64,000 nucleotides of DNA from Sphingomonas aracearum. Lineage in GTDB: Bacteria; Pseudomonadota; Alphaproteobacteria; Sphingomonadales; Sphingomonadaceae. The stretch lies in the NCBI RefSeq assembly GCF_003345355.1, contig NZ_QQNB01000001.1, forward strand, positions 992,001 through 1,056,000, written 5' to 3'. Position numbers and translations under genes: made by a program. Below, piece after piece: positions 1 through 7,794 of the stretch. Each line of letters begins with the position of its first letter. Positions within the stretch are counted from its first letter, which is position 1. The notes below the pieces were generated by a model. It was not told where the DNA came from. It was given only the letters and a program-made list of their open reading frames with translations, and did no database searches.

Positions 1-2
1 GC

Positions 3-839
3 TTCGGCCTGGCGAACCTGCCGGCCGGAGCGCCGGCGGCGGACCTGCGCCGGATGATCGTCCCCCTTTATCTGTTCCATCGCTACCAGGTGACGGCCGC
101 CGCCAAGCTGATCGGCGGCGTGGATTATCGCTACGCCGTCGCCGGCGACGGGCAGGAGCGCGCGACGGCCGTTCCCCCCGCGCAGCAGCGCGCCGCGTTG
201 CGGTCGTTACTCGTCACGCTGTCCCCGGCAGCGCTGGACCTGCCCGACAGCGTCCTGCCGCTCCTTTCCTCCGTCCAGTCCGGCACCGCCGATCGCCAGA
301 CGGAGATCGAGGTGCTGCCCGGCCGCACCGCCGCCCTGTTCGACTGGCAGCGCGCCGCAGAGGTCGCCGCGGACATCGGCCTCGCCGCGCTGCTCGCGCC
401 CGAGCGGCTCAACCGGCTGGTGCTGCAGGCGGCAAGCGACCCGGCGCAGCCGTCCGTCACCGAACTGCTCGATGCGATCGGCAATGCCGTGTTTGTCCCG
501 CAGGCGGGCGGCAGGCGGGCGGAGATCGCCCGGCAGGTCCGCGCCCGCTATGTGCTGCGCCTGCTCGCTTTGGGCGCCGAGAAGGATCTCTCGCCAACCG
601 CGCTCGCGCTGGTGGCGGATGCCACGCGCCGGTTGCAGGCGCGGCTTGCCTCCTGCCCGGGCACCGGCACGGAACAGGCGCATTGCCGCTACCTGGCGGA
701 CATGCTGGCGGCCACCGGCGACGCCCGCGCGGCCCTGGTCGAGCCGCTTGCGCCGCCGCCACCCGTTCCGCCCGGCGCGCCGATCGGCAGCGACGCGGAC
801 GACTGGTTCGCCGACATCCTGCCCGACCGAGCGCAGTGA
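3..839 (+). CDS. Zinc-dependent metalloprotease, C-terminal part (5' end outside window)
   Basis: The reading frame is open from the first bases of the window and ends at TGA 839, so only about the last 278 residues are present. They match what I remember of the C-terminal region of the large secreted zinc metalloproteases with DUF5117/DUF4953 domains found in sphingomonads, for example the stretch HRYQVTAAAKLIGGVDY followed by the LLAPERLNRL helix. The catalytic HExxH part lies upstream and is not visible. The first in-frame ATG (54) falls inside the conserved region and is not the true start. The next gene begins 33 bp downstream on the same strand. The family call is from recall of similar proteins, without a search. 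Confidence 0.7.
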   Translation, partial: FGLANLPAGAPAADLRRMIVPLYLFHRYQVTAAAKLIGGVDYRYAVAGDGQERATAVPPAQQRAALRSLLVTLSPAALDLPDSVLPLLSSVQSGTADRQTEIEVLPGRTAALFDWQRAAEVAADIGLAALLAPERLNRLVLQAASDPAQPSVTELLDAIGNAVFVPQAGGRRAEIARQVRARYVLRLLALGAEKDLSPTALALVADATRRLQARLASCPGTGTEQAHCRYLADMLAATGDARAALVEPLAPPPPVPPGAPIGSDADDWFADILPDRAQ

Positions 840-871
840 CCTCCTCACCGGACAAGCAGCAAAGGACCTCC

Positions 872-2617
872 ATGGCCGATCTTCGCACCCGTCGCTGGGC
901 CATCGCCCTCCTGCTCGCCGCCACCGCCCTGCCCGCCTCGGCGCAGGAAGAAGGCGCAGTGGCGCAGCGCGGCAGCGGGGGCGACATCGTCGCCTATGAA
1001 CAGATCCACGGCGCCACGCTGGGCCGCGGCGGCATGGTCGCCAGCCAGAGCGCGCCCGCGACACGGGTCGGCACGGAAATCTTGCGCCAGGGCGGCAACG
1101 CGGTGGATGCCGCCATCGCCACCGCTTTTGCCGAAGCGGTGACGCTGCCGCGCGCCGGCAATCTGGGCGGGGGCGGCTACATGGTCGTCCACATGGCCGC
1201 CCGGGACGGCAAGCCGGCGACCACCATCACCATCAACTATTACGGCCTGGCGCCGCGTGCGACCACGCCGTCGCTACTGCTGGGCACGGACGGAAAGCAG
1301 GACCCGTCCAAGGTGATGTCGTTCAAGGGCGTGGCGGTGCCCGGCACCGTTGCTGGCCTGTGGGAAGCGCACCAGCGCTTCGGCACGCTGCCCTGGGCGA
1401 AGCTGGTGGAGCCGGCCATCCGGCTGGCGCGCGACGGCGTGCCCCTCAGCGACGGCGAAGCGGAGGCGACGGCCGGCCGCGCCAAGATGATGGCGCGCGA
1501 TCCCGGCGCCCGCGCGGCCTTCTTCAAGCCGGACGGCAGCCCGTACGCGCCGGGCGAACTGTTCCGCCAGCCCAACCTCGCCTGGTCGCTGGAGCAGATC
1601 GCGAGCCGTGGGCGCGACGGCTTCTACAAGGGCGAGCTCGCCCGCCGGCTCGTTGCCGGGATCAAGGCCGGCGGCGGGGTGATCGACGCGCGCGACCTGG
1701 CCGATTTCAAGGCAGCCGTCGCACCGCCGATCTGGTCCAGCTATCGCGGGCAGCGGATCGCCTACATGCCACCCACCGCCTCCGGGGTCAGTGTGGCGGA
1801 GGCCATGAACATCCTGGAGACCTTCCCGCTCAAACAATATGGCTGGGGCAGCGTCAACACGCTGCACCTCATCTCCGAGGCGATGAAGATCGCTTCTTCC
1901 GACCGGCGCTTCGTGGGCGGCGAGCCGCAGTGGAAGACGCCGGCGATCGGCCTCGCCAGCAAGGCCTATGCGGCGGAGCGGGCCAAGCTCATCACGCTGA
2001 ACGGCTCCCTCACCGCCGCAACGCTGCCGGACGGCAATCCCTACCGCCACGAAAGCCCGGACACGACGCACTTCTCCGTGGCCGACAAGGACGGCAACGC
2101 CGTTGCCAACACCTACACGCTCACCGCCTCCTACGGGGCGCATGTGGTGGCACCGGGCACCGGCTTCCTGCTCAACAACTCGCTGGGCAACTTCGCTTGG
2201 GGCAGCAAGGATCCGGCGCGCAAGGCGACCTGGCCTGCGCCGGGCAAGCGGCTGGGCTCCACCATCACGCCGATGATCGTGTTCCGCGGCGAAAAGCCGT
2301 GGCTCGTCACCGGCACGCCCGGCGGCGGCTATATCATCGCCCCCATGGTGCAGGTCCTGGTCAATGCGATCGACTTCAATCTCAACATCGCCGAGGCGGC
2401 CGAGCGGCCGCGCCTGAACCAGGGCGCTGCCGATGCGCCGCTGGAGCTGGAATCGGGCTTTTCGCCGGACATCATCCCCCTGTTGGAGGCACGCGGCCAC
2501 AAGGTCCGGCTGTCGAACACCATGGGCAGCACGCAGTCGATCATGATCGAAGGCGACAAGTTCATGGGTGCGTCCGACACGCGCCGTCCGGACGCCCTGG
2601 CGCTGGGCGTGCGCTGA
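872..2617 (+). CDS. ggt: Gamma-glutamyltransferase (secreted)
   Basis: A 581-residue gamma-glutamyltransferase, which hydrolyses or transfers the gamma-glutamyl group of glutathione and related peptides in the periplasm. A signal peptide ends near residue 25 (ALPASAQ). The NAVDAAIATAFAEAVTLP and GNLGGGGYM segments belong to the large subunit. The self-cleavage and catalytic threonine is Thr398 in DTTHFSVADKDGNAV, and GTPGGGYI near the C-terminus is the conserved glycine-rich segment. The open frame extends upstream to 683, but the start at 872 gives a proper signal peptide and is preceded by AAAGGACC. It converges on the amidohydrolase gene, 74 bp away. Confidence 0.93.
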   Translation: MADLRTRRWAIALLLAATALPASAQEEGAVAQRGSGGDIVAYEQIHGATLGRGGMVASQSAPATRVGTEILRQGGNAVDAAIATAFAEAVTLPRAGNLGGGGYMVVHMAARDGKPATTITINYYGLAPRATTPSLLLGTDGKQDPSKVMSFKGVAVPGTVAGLWEAHQRFGTLPWAKLVEPAIRLARDGVPLSDGEAEATAGRAKMMARDPGARAAFFKPDGSPYAPGELFRQPNLAWSLEQIASRGRDGFYKGELARRLVAGIKAGGGVIDARDLADFKAAVAPPIWSSYRGQRIAYMPPTASGVSVAEAMNILETFPLKQYGWGSVNTLHLISEAMKIASSDRRFVGGEPQWKTPAIGLASKAYAAERAKLITLNGSLTAATLPDGNPYRHESPDTTHFSVADKDGNAVANTYTLTASYGAHVVAPGTGFLLNNSLGNFAWGSKDPARKATWPAPGKRLGSTITPMIVFRGEKPWLVTGTPGGGYIIAPMVQVLVNAIDFNLNIAEAAERPRLNQGAADAPLELESGFSPDIIPLLEARGHKVRLSNTMGSTQSIMIEGDKFMGASDTRRPDALALGVR

Positions 2618-2691
2618 ACCGGCCCGGCGGGGTTGCCGGCGTCCGCCCCGGCAGGAGGCGGCGCTGGCGTCCAGCTCTCGATCGCCGGCCG

Positions 2692-4161
2692 CTAGCGCGC
2701 GGCCTTGCCCTCGAACGCCGGCGTCGGCTTGCGATAGGTGAGCGCCGGCTGGCGATCGCCGAGCAGCGCCGCATAGCGGAAGCCAGGCCCGCGCGCCGCG
2801 TCCAGCTCGGCCTTGGCGGCGGCCAGCGTCTGCGGGCTCAGAAACAGGTCCGCCGCGGTGAGCGCGATCGTCTTGGCGGCGACCACCGCGCCCTTGAACC
2901 CGATCGACATGCCCGATGCGGCAACCGCCTGCCAGCTATGCGCGGGCGTGCCGGGTACCCAGGTGGCGGTGTTCAGGCCAATCGTCGGCGTCGTCCAGCT
3001 GATGTCGGACACGTCGGTGGAGCCGCCGCCATCGGGGCCGCGATCGGCGAGGTCGGTGCGCTTCACGCTGTCGAGCGGCGGCTGGGTGGGCAGGTTCTTC
3101 TGCATGGCCGTCGCCCAGGCGATCTCTTCCGGCGTCCAGTTCTCGCCACCGACCTGCGTGAGATTGGCGGCCATCACCTTGGCCAGCGTCCGGCTAGCGA
3201 GCATGGAATAGACGCCGCCGGTCACCTCCTGCTCCACCCGGGTGCCGGTCGCCATGGCCGCGCCTTCCGACGCCCTGGTCACCCGCGCCCATACGTCCTT
3301 GACGATCTCGGGATCGGTGTTGCGCACGTAATAATAGCTTTCGGCGAAGTCGGGGACGACGTTGGGCGCCTCGCCGCCGGCGGTGATGACATTGTGGATG
3401 CGCGTGGAGGACGGGATGTGCTCGCGCAGGAAGTTCACCGCCACGTCCATCACCTCGACCCCGTCCAGCGCGGAGCGCCCCTTTTCCGGCGAGGCGGCGG
3501 CATGCGCGCTGGTGCCATGGAAGCGGAACTTGCCCGAGATGTTGGCCATGCTCTTGCCGGTGAAAACGCCGTTGGCGTCTGCCGGATGCCAGTGCAGCAC
3601 GGCGGACACGTCGTCGAACAGGCCGGCGCGCACCAGGTACACCTTGCCCGATCCGCCCTCTTCCGCCGGCGAGCCATAGACGCGAAGCTCGCCCTGCACC
3701 TTGTTGGCGACCATCCACTCCTTGATCGCCACCGCTGCCGCGATGCTGGCCGCGCCGAAGAGGTTGTGCCCGCAACCATGGCCGGCCGCCTTGTTGTCGA
3801 TGGCGGCCCGCGAGGGCACTGCTGACTGCGCCAGCCCGGGCAGCGCATCATACTCGGCGAGAATGCCGATCACCGGTCCGCTGCCCTGCTTGAAGCTGGC
3901 GACAAAGGCGGTGGGCATCCCGGCCACCCCGGGCTTCACGGTGAAGCCGGCGGCCTTCAGCTGCCCCTGCAGCAAGGCGGAGGATTTCGCTTCCTGATAG
4001 CCGACCTCCGACCAGCCCCAGATCGTCCTGGCCGCGCTTTCGAGCTGCGGGGCCCGCTTGTCGATGCCGGCGACAATGGTGCCGCGCTGCGCTTCGGGAA
4101 GTGTCTGCGCCGCGGCCGGCAGCGGCGTCAGCATGGCAAGCAAAGCGTAGCGGAGGGTCAT
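2692..4161 (-). CDS. Secreted M20-family amidohydrolase (AbgB-like)
   Basis: A 489-residue peptidase M20/amidohydrolase, closest by eye to AbgB-type p-aminobenzoyl-glutamate hydrolases and related amide hydrolases. A signal peptide (residues 1-19, ending PLPAAAQ) sends it to the periplasm. Metal-site motifs typical of the family are visible: GILAEYDALPG, GHGCGHNLFG and the SPAEEGGSGK segment with the catalytic glutamate. A later DVSDISWTTPT segment fits the C-terminal metal-site region. The natural substrate cannot be told from sequence. Its start is 20 bp downstream of an Lrp-type regulator gene on the same strand, so the two may be cotranscribed. Confidence 0.85.
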   Translation of the reverse strand: MTLRYALLAMLTPLPAAAQTLPEAQRGTIVAGIDKRAPQLESAARTIWGWSEVGYQEAKSSALLQGQLKAAGFTVKPGVAGMPTAFVASFKQGSGPVIGILAEYDALPGLAQSAVPSRAAIDNKAAGHGCGHNLFGAASIAAAVAIKEWMVANKVQGELRVYGSPAEEGGSGKVYLVRAGLFDDVSAVLHWHPADANGVFTGKSMANISGKFRFHGTSAHAAASPEKGRSALDGVEVMDVAVNFLREHIPSSTRIHNVITAGGEAPNVVPDFAESYYYVRNTDPEIVKDVWARVTRASEGAAMATGTRVEQEVTGGVYSMLASRTLAKVMAANLTQVGGENWTPEEIAWATAMQKNLPTQPPLDSVKRTDLADRGPDGGGSTDVSDISWTTPTIGLNTATWVPGTPAHSWQAVAASGMSIGFKGAVVAAKTIALTAADLFLSPQTLAAAKAELDAARGPGFRYAALLGDRQPALTYRKPTPAFEGKAAR

Positions 4162-4181
4162 GGCTCTTCCTGTGGCAAATG

Positions 4182-4670
4182 TCAGTGGGATGGCTGGTGA
4201 TGATGAAGGGGCAGCGCGGTGGTGCGCTTGATCTCCTCCATTGCGAAGGTGGAGGAGAGGTCCACGATCTTCACCATGGAGATCAGCCGCTTGTAGACCC
4301 GGTCATAGGCGGCGATGTTTTCCACCACCAATTTGAGGAGATAGTCGATCTCGCCCGCCATGCGGTAGAATTCGACCACCTCGTCCAGACCCTGAACCGC
4401 GCCGGCGAAGCGCTGAAACCAGTCTTCGGAATGCTCGCTCGCCTTGACGTGCATGAAGACGATCAGGTCCAGTCCGAGCTTGCGGGCGTTCACCAGCGTC
4501 ACACGGCCGGTGATGACCTGCTCGTCCTCCAGCCGCTTGATCCGGCGCCAGCAGGCATTTTGCGACAGTCCGGTCCGCTCGGCCACGGCGGCGATCGACA
4601 GCGATCCTTCGGTTTGCAGGACATCGAGGATCCTGATGTCCTGTTCGTCCAGCCCGGCAATCGCCGCCAT
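4182..4670 (-). CDS. Lrp/AsnC family transcriptional regulator (copy 1)
   Basis: A 162-residue Lrp/AsnC regulator. The N-terminal AsnC-type helix-turn-helix runs from about residue 8 to 55 (LDEQDIRILDVLQ, AAVAERTGLSQNACWRRIKRLE) and the C-terminal RAM ligand-binding domain follows (FMHVKASEHSEDW, GEIDYLLKLVVENIAAYD). The frame stays open to 4763, but the start at 4670 matches the family N-terminus and has GGGGGAC a few bases upstream. It is very similar to the neighbouring regulator at 4879, so the pair looks like a local duplication. It sits directly upstream of the secreted amidohydrolase and is a candidate regulator of it. Effector unknown. Confidence 0.9.
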   Translation of the reverse strand: MAAIAGLDEQDIRILDVLQTEGSLSIAAVAERTGLSQNACWRRIKRLEDEQVITGRVTLVNARKLGLDLIVFMHVKASEHSEDWFQRFAGAVQGLDEVVEFYRMAGEIDYLLKLVVENIAAYDRVYKRLISMVKIVDLSSTFAMEEIKRTTALPLHHHQPSH

Positions 4671-4878
4671 GCATGTCCCCCCATCCGCAGCACGGCGGCG
4701 TGTCGCCGAGCTCGCGGAAAGCTGCCCCCGTTTGCGCAGACTATCGCCGATCCATTTCAACACAAGCAGGAAGCGTGAATAAAAGTTTCTACTTCTGCCC
4801 CGGATTCTAGATCAGCCTTGCGCGCGCATCTGGCAGGCACCGCGCCATGTCCGGGCTCCCGCGCCTGGGAGCCGCGCT

Positions 4879-5370
4879 TTATTCGTCCGCCTTGAACCGG
4901 TGCGTCAGCGGCAGGGCGGTGGTCAGTTTCAGCACCTCCACCGCGAAGGTCGAGGTCACGTTGACGATGTTCACCGCCTTGGTGAGCCGCTTGTACACCG
5001 CGTCATAGGCGGCGATGTTCTCCACCATGAGCTTGATGAGGTAATCGACCTCGCCGGCCATGCGGTAGAATTCCACGACCTCCGGCATCTCCTGGACCGC
5101 GGCGGAGAAGCGCTCGAACCACTCCTCCGAATGCTCGCTCGCCTTCACATGGACGAAGACGGTCAGGTCGAGGCCGACCTTGGCAGGGTTGACCAGCGTC
5201 ACCCGCCCGGAAATGACGCCTTCGTCCTCCAGTCGCTTGATCCTGCGCCAGCATCCGTTTTGCGAGATGCCGGTGCGCTCGGCAACCGCGGCGATCGAAA
5301 GCGCCCCGTCCTTTTGCAGCACTTCCAGTATCTTGAGATCCGCACTCTCCAGCGTCGACGATCTGGCCAT
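4879..5370 (-). CDS. Lrp/AsnC family transcriptional regulator (copy 2)
   Basis: A 163-residue paralogue of the previous regulator, with the same architecture: HTH (LKILEVLQKDGALSIAAVAE, GCWRRIKRLEDEG) and RAM domain (VFVHVKASEHSEEWFERF, GEVDYLIKLMVENIAAYD). An in-frame ATG lies at 5376, but the GAGAGG sequence directly abuts it. The ATG at 5370 has that Shine-Dalgarno-like sequence 6 bases upstream and is preferred. About 210 bp separate this gene from copy 1, so it may have its own promoter. Lrp proteins often mix in octamers, so the two products could form heteromers; that is inference. Confidence 0.9.
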   Translation of the reverse strand: MARSSTLESADLKILEVLQKDGALSIAAVAERTGISQNGCWRRIKRLEDEGVISGRVTLVNPAKVGLDLTVFVHVKASEHSEEWFERFSAAVQEMPEVVEFYRMAGEVDYLIKLMVENIAAYDAVYKRLTKAVNIVNVTSTFAVEVLKLTTALPLTHRFKADE

Positions 5371-5432
5371 CTTCATCCTCTCGTTCCGGGCGGCGCTCTA
5401 CCGCAAGGGCGCGGCGCCATCCAGACCGGGAG

Positions 5433-6257
5433 CTAGACGGTGGGCAGCAGCGCGCGCCGAAGCATCACGAACGCGATTGCCAGCAGGTAGATGCCGAACG
5501 CGGTTTTCAGCGGGCGCGCCGGGAGCCCATGCGCCGCGGCGACGCCGAGCGGCGCGGTGATCATCGACATCGCCGCCACGGCGGCGGCGGCGGGCATGTT
5601 GACATAGCCGATCGATCCCCAGGGCAGCCCCTGCTGGCCAAGCCCGATCAGGGCGAACCCGATGGCGCTGGGCACCGCGATCAGCGTGCCGACGCCCGAG
5701 GCGGTGGCGATCGCACGGTGGATGGTGCGGCCGCACAGCGTCATCATCATGATCGCCAGCGTGCCGCCGCCGATGCCCAGCAGGGACGAAAAGGTGCCAA
5801 GGCCGGCGGCGAAGCCGATCCGCATCGTGCCGCCCGGCATCCTGTCCGTGAGCACCCGGTCGCCGAGTTGCGGCACGAGGAAGTTGATCGACATTGCGGC
5901 GACGCCTGCGCCGAAGATCACCGTCAGCACCTGCCCGTTTACATGATCCGCCAGCAGCACTCCCCCAGCGCAGCCCAGCACGATCCAGGGCGCCCAACCG
6001 CGCAGCACGTCGAACTCGACGGCATTCCGCCGTGCATGCGCCCGCAGGGATCGAAGCGACGTGACGATGATCGTCGCCGCCGACGTGCCCACCGCGACAT
6101 GGGTCAGGTGGTGGGGATCGCCGCCAAAGAGCGGCAGCACGAGCAGCAGGGCCGGCACCACAACAAAGCCGCCCCCGATGCCGAACAGCCCCGCGGCAAA
6201 GCCGGCCGCCAGGCCGGCGCCGATCAACGCAAGTGCTGGAACCATGATGTCGAGCAA
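5433..6257 (-). CDS. TauE/SafE (TSUP) family membrane exporter
   Basis: A TSUP-family permease of about 274 residues with seven to eight hydrophobic segments and the glycine-rich repeated motif of the family (GLFGIGGGFVVVPALL near the N-terminus and FSSLLGIGGGTLAIMMM in the second half). Members export or import sulfite, sulfonates and other organic acids; the substrate here cannot be predicted. The frame is open to 6371. I prefer TTG at 6257, which has GGGGGA 7 bases upstream; ATG 6245 is the alternative. It is divergent from the Tat aminotransferase gene. A second TSUP permease lies at 26043. Confidence 0.85.
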   Translation of the reverse strand: MLDIMVPALALIGAGLAAGFAAGLFGIGGGFVVVPALLLVLPLFGGDPHHLTHVAVGTSAATIIVTSLRSLRAHARRNAVEFDVLRGWAPWIVLGCAGGVLLADHVNGQVLTVIFGAGVAAMSINFLVPQLGDRVLTDRMPGGTMRIGFAAGLGTFSSLLGIGGGTLAIMMMTLCGRTIHRAIATASGVGTLIAVPSAIGFALIGLGQQGLPWGSIGYVNMPAAAAVAAMSMITAPLGVAAAHGLPARPLKTAFGIYLLAIAFVMLRRALLPTV

Positions 6258-6564
6258 GGCGCATTCCCCCTGTGTTCGCCGGCAAGTGACGGATGCGCCG
6301 AAACGATGGTCCGGCGGCGTGGCTTGTGTCGGGCGGTGTCGTCTGCCGGGCACAGCCGAGGCGTGCCCCAACGATCTTGCTCTCCCCTCTGATCGCCGCG
6401 GTCCCCCGTCCGCCCTTGCGACAGCTCGAACATTGTTGGCTCACCGACCGAAGAAAGCAAGGAAAAATCTACAAAGGGGCCGTGGCGCAAAAGATCGTTC
6501 TATCCTGCATTGACAATGTCCGATTTTCCCTCCACGTTGCTGCAACGCACAAAAGGGGGTTCAG
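6258..6564. promoter_or_regulatory. Intergenic region between divergent tauE-like and aminotransferase genes
   Basis: A 307-bp region with no convincing ORF. It must hold promoters for both divergent genes. Two short palindromes stand out near the aminotransferase side: AACATTGTT at about 6429-6437 and CATTGACAATG at 6508-6518, the latter containing a TTGACA hexamer. Such AT-rich imperfect palindromes are plausible regulator sites (for example for the nearby Lrp proteins), but there is no direct evidence, and no clear -10 box follows at the right distance. Confidence 0.35.
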
Positions 6565-7719
6565 ATGATCGAAGCCGACGCCCGCGAGGACCTGCTTGTC
6601 CGCGGTTATTCCCGTCGCCAGCTTGGCCGCATCGCGGCGCTGATCGGTGGCGGTGCCATGCTCGCCCCGCTCGCCGATGCGGCGCAGGCGCAGAGCAATG
6701 CCGCGCGCGGCGTGGCGGGGGCGGTGCAGATCGGCGCCAACGAATGCTGGACGGGTCCGTTTCCGGAAGCGGCCGCCGCGGCGGCGCAGATCCTCGCCCA
6801 GGGCAATCGCTACGATCCGGGGGATCACCGCGGCGCCCTGTTGAAGACGGTGGCGGCGGTCGAGCAGGTGCCGGAGGAACGTATCCTGGCCTGGCCGGGC
6901 TCAGGCGATCCGCTGGTGCGCTCCGTGATCAGCTTCTGTTCGCCGACGCGCGGGCTGGTCACCGCCGACCCCACCTTCGAATCGGCATGGCGTGCCGCGA
7001 CCTGGCTGGGCGCGCCGCTAGCCAAGGTGCCGATGCAGCCGGGCAAGGGCGCGGACGTGCGCGCCATGCTGCGGGCGAACCCGGATGCCGGGCTCTATTA
7101 TATCTGCACGCCCAACAATCCCACCGGCACGGTGACCCCGATCGCCGACATCGCGTGGCTGCTGGCGAACAAGCCCGCGCAGTCCGTGGTCCTGGTCGAC
7201 GAGGCGTATCTGCATTTCTCCGACGCGCCCAGTGCGCTACCGCTCGCGGCCGCGCGGGGCGACGTGGTGGTGATGCGCACCTTCTCCAAGCTGTTCGGCA
7301 TGGCCGGCATGCGGCTGGGGCTCACCTTCGCGCACCCGGACCTGCACAAGAAGATGATGCGCTACGATGGGCAGCAGGTCACGGGCACGCTGCCGATGAC
7401 CGCCGTGGCTTGCGGCAACGCTGCCTATCCGATGGCGGACGCGATCCGTGCCCGGCGGGCGGAGATGATCGCGGTCCGCGAGGCCACGGTCGCGCGGCTC
7501 GCGCGGCACGACCTGCGCGTTCACCCGAACAGCCAGGCGAACATGATCATGGTCGATTGGAAGACCCGCAAGGCCGCGGAGATGCAGGCCGCTTTGCTCG
7601 CGCGCAAGGTGCAGATCGGGCGCAGCTGGCCGATCTGGCCGACGGTGTCGCGCGTCACCATCGGCTCGGTCGCGGACATGCGCGCGTTCAACGATGCAGT
7701 GGACGCCGTCCTCGCCTGA
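6565..7719 (+). CDS. Tat-exported PLP-dependent aminotransferase (class I/II, HisC-like)
   Basis: A 384-residue fold-type I PLP aminotransferase resembling histidinol-phosphate and aromatic aminotransferases. Core motifs are intact: YYICTPNNPTGTV (substrate/PLP loop), VVLVDEAYLHF (PLP aspartate) and RTFSKLFGMAGMRLG (Schiff-base lysine). Unusually for an aminotransferase it begins with a twin-arginine-like leader: YSRRQLGR, a hydrophobic stretch, then a likely cleavage site near ADAAQAQ at about residue 45. A folded, cofactor-loaded enzyme is the kind of cargo Tat carries. The start at 6565 has AAAAGGGGG upstream. Periplasmic location is inferred from the leader only, and the substrate is unknown. 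Confidence 0.85.
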   Translation: MIEADAREDLLVRGYSRRQLGRIAALIGGGAMLAPLADAAQAQSNAARGVAGAVQIGANECWTGPFPEAAAAAAQILAQGNRYDPGDHRGALLKTVAAVEQVPEERILAWPGSGDPLVRSVISFCSPTRGLVTADPTFESAWRAATWLGAPLAKVPMQPGKGADVRAMLRANPDAGLYYICTPNNPTGTVTPIADIAWLLANKPAQSVVLVDEAYLHFSDAPSALPLAAARGDVVVMRTFSKLFGMAGMRLGLTFAHPDLHKKMMRYDGQQVTGTLPMTAVACGNAAYPMADAIRARRAEMIAVREATVARLARHDLRVHPNSQANMIMVDWKTRKAAEMQAALLARKVQIGRSWPIWPTVSRVTIGSVADMRAFNDAVDAVLA

Positions 7720-7749
7720 GGCGATGGTCGGATCGCGCGATGCGTTCCG

Positions 7750-7773
7750 CCGGGCTGACCAGCAACAGCCCGG
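7750..7773. terminator. Hairpin between convergent aminotransferase and glmS
   Basis: CCGGGCTG (7750-7757) and CAGCCCGG (7766-7773) form a perfect 8-bp stem with an 8-base loop. It lies between the two convergent stop codons. There is no strong T-run, so it is only a candidate bidirectional terminator. Confidence 0.5.
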
Positions 7774-7794
7774 TAGTCCCCCGCGCGTTCGACG

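Noticed and set aside
1360..3825. Plus-strand open frame of 821 codons
   Set aside because: It overlaps ggt out of frame and the amidohydrolase in antisense; no motif or signal, composition typical of a shadow frame.
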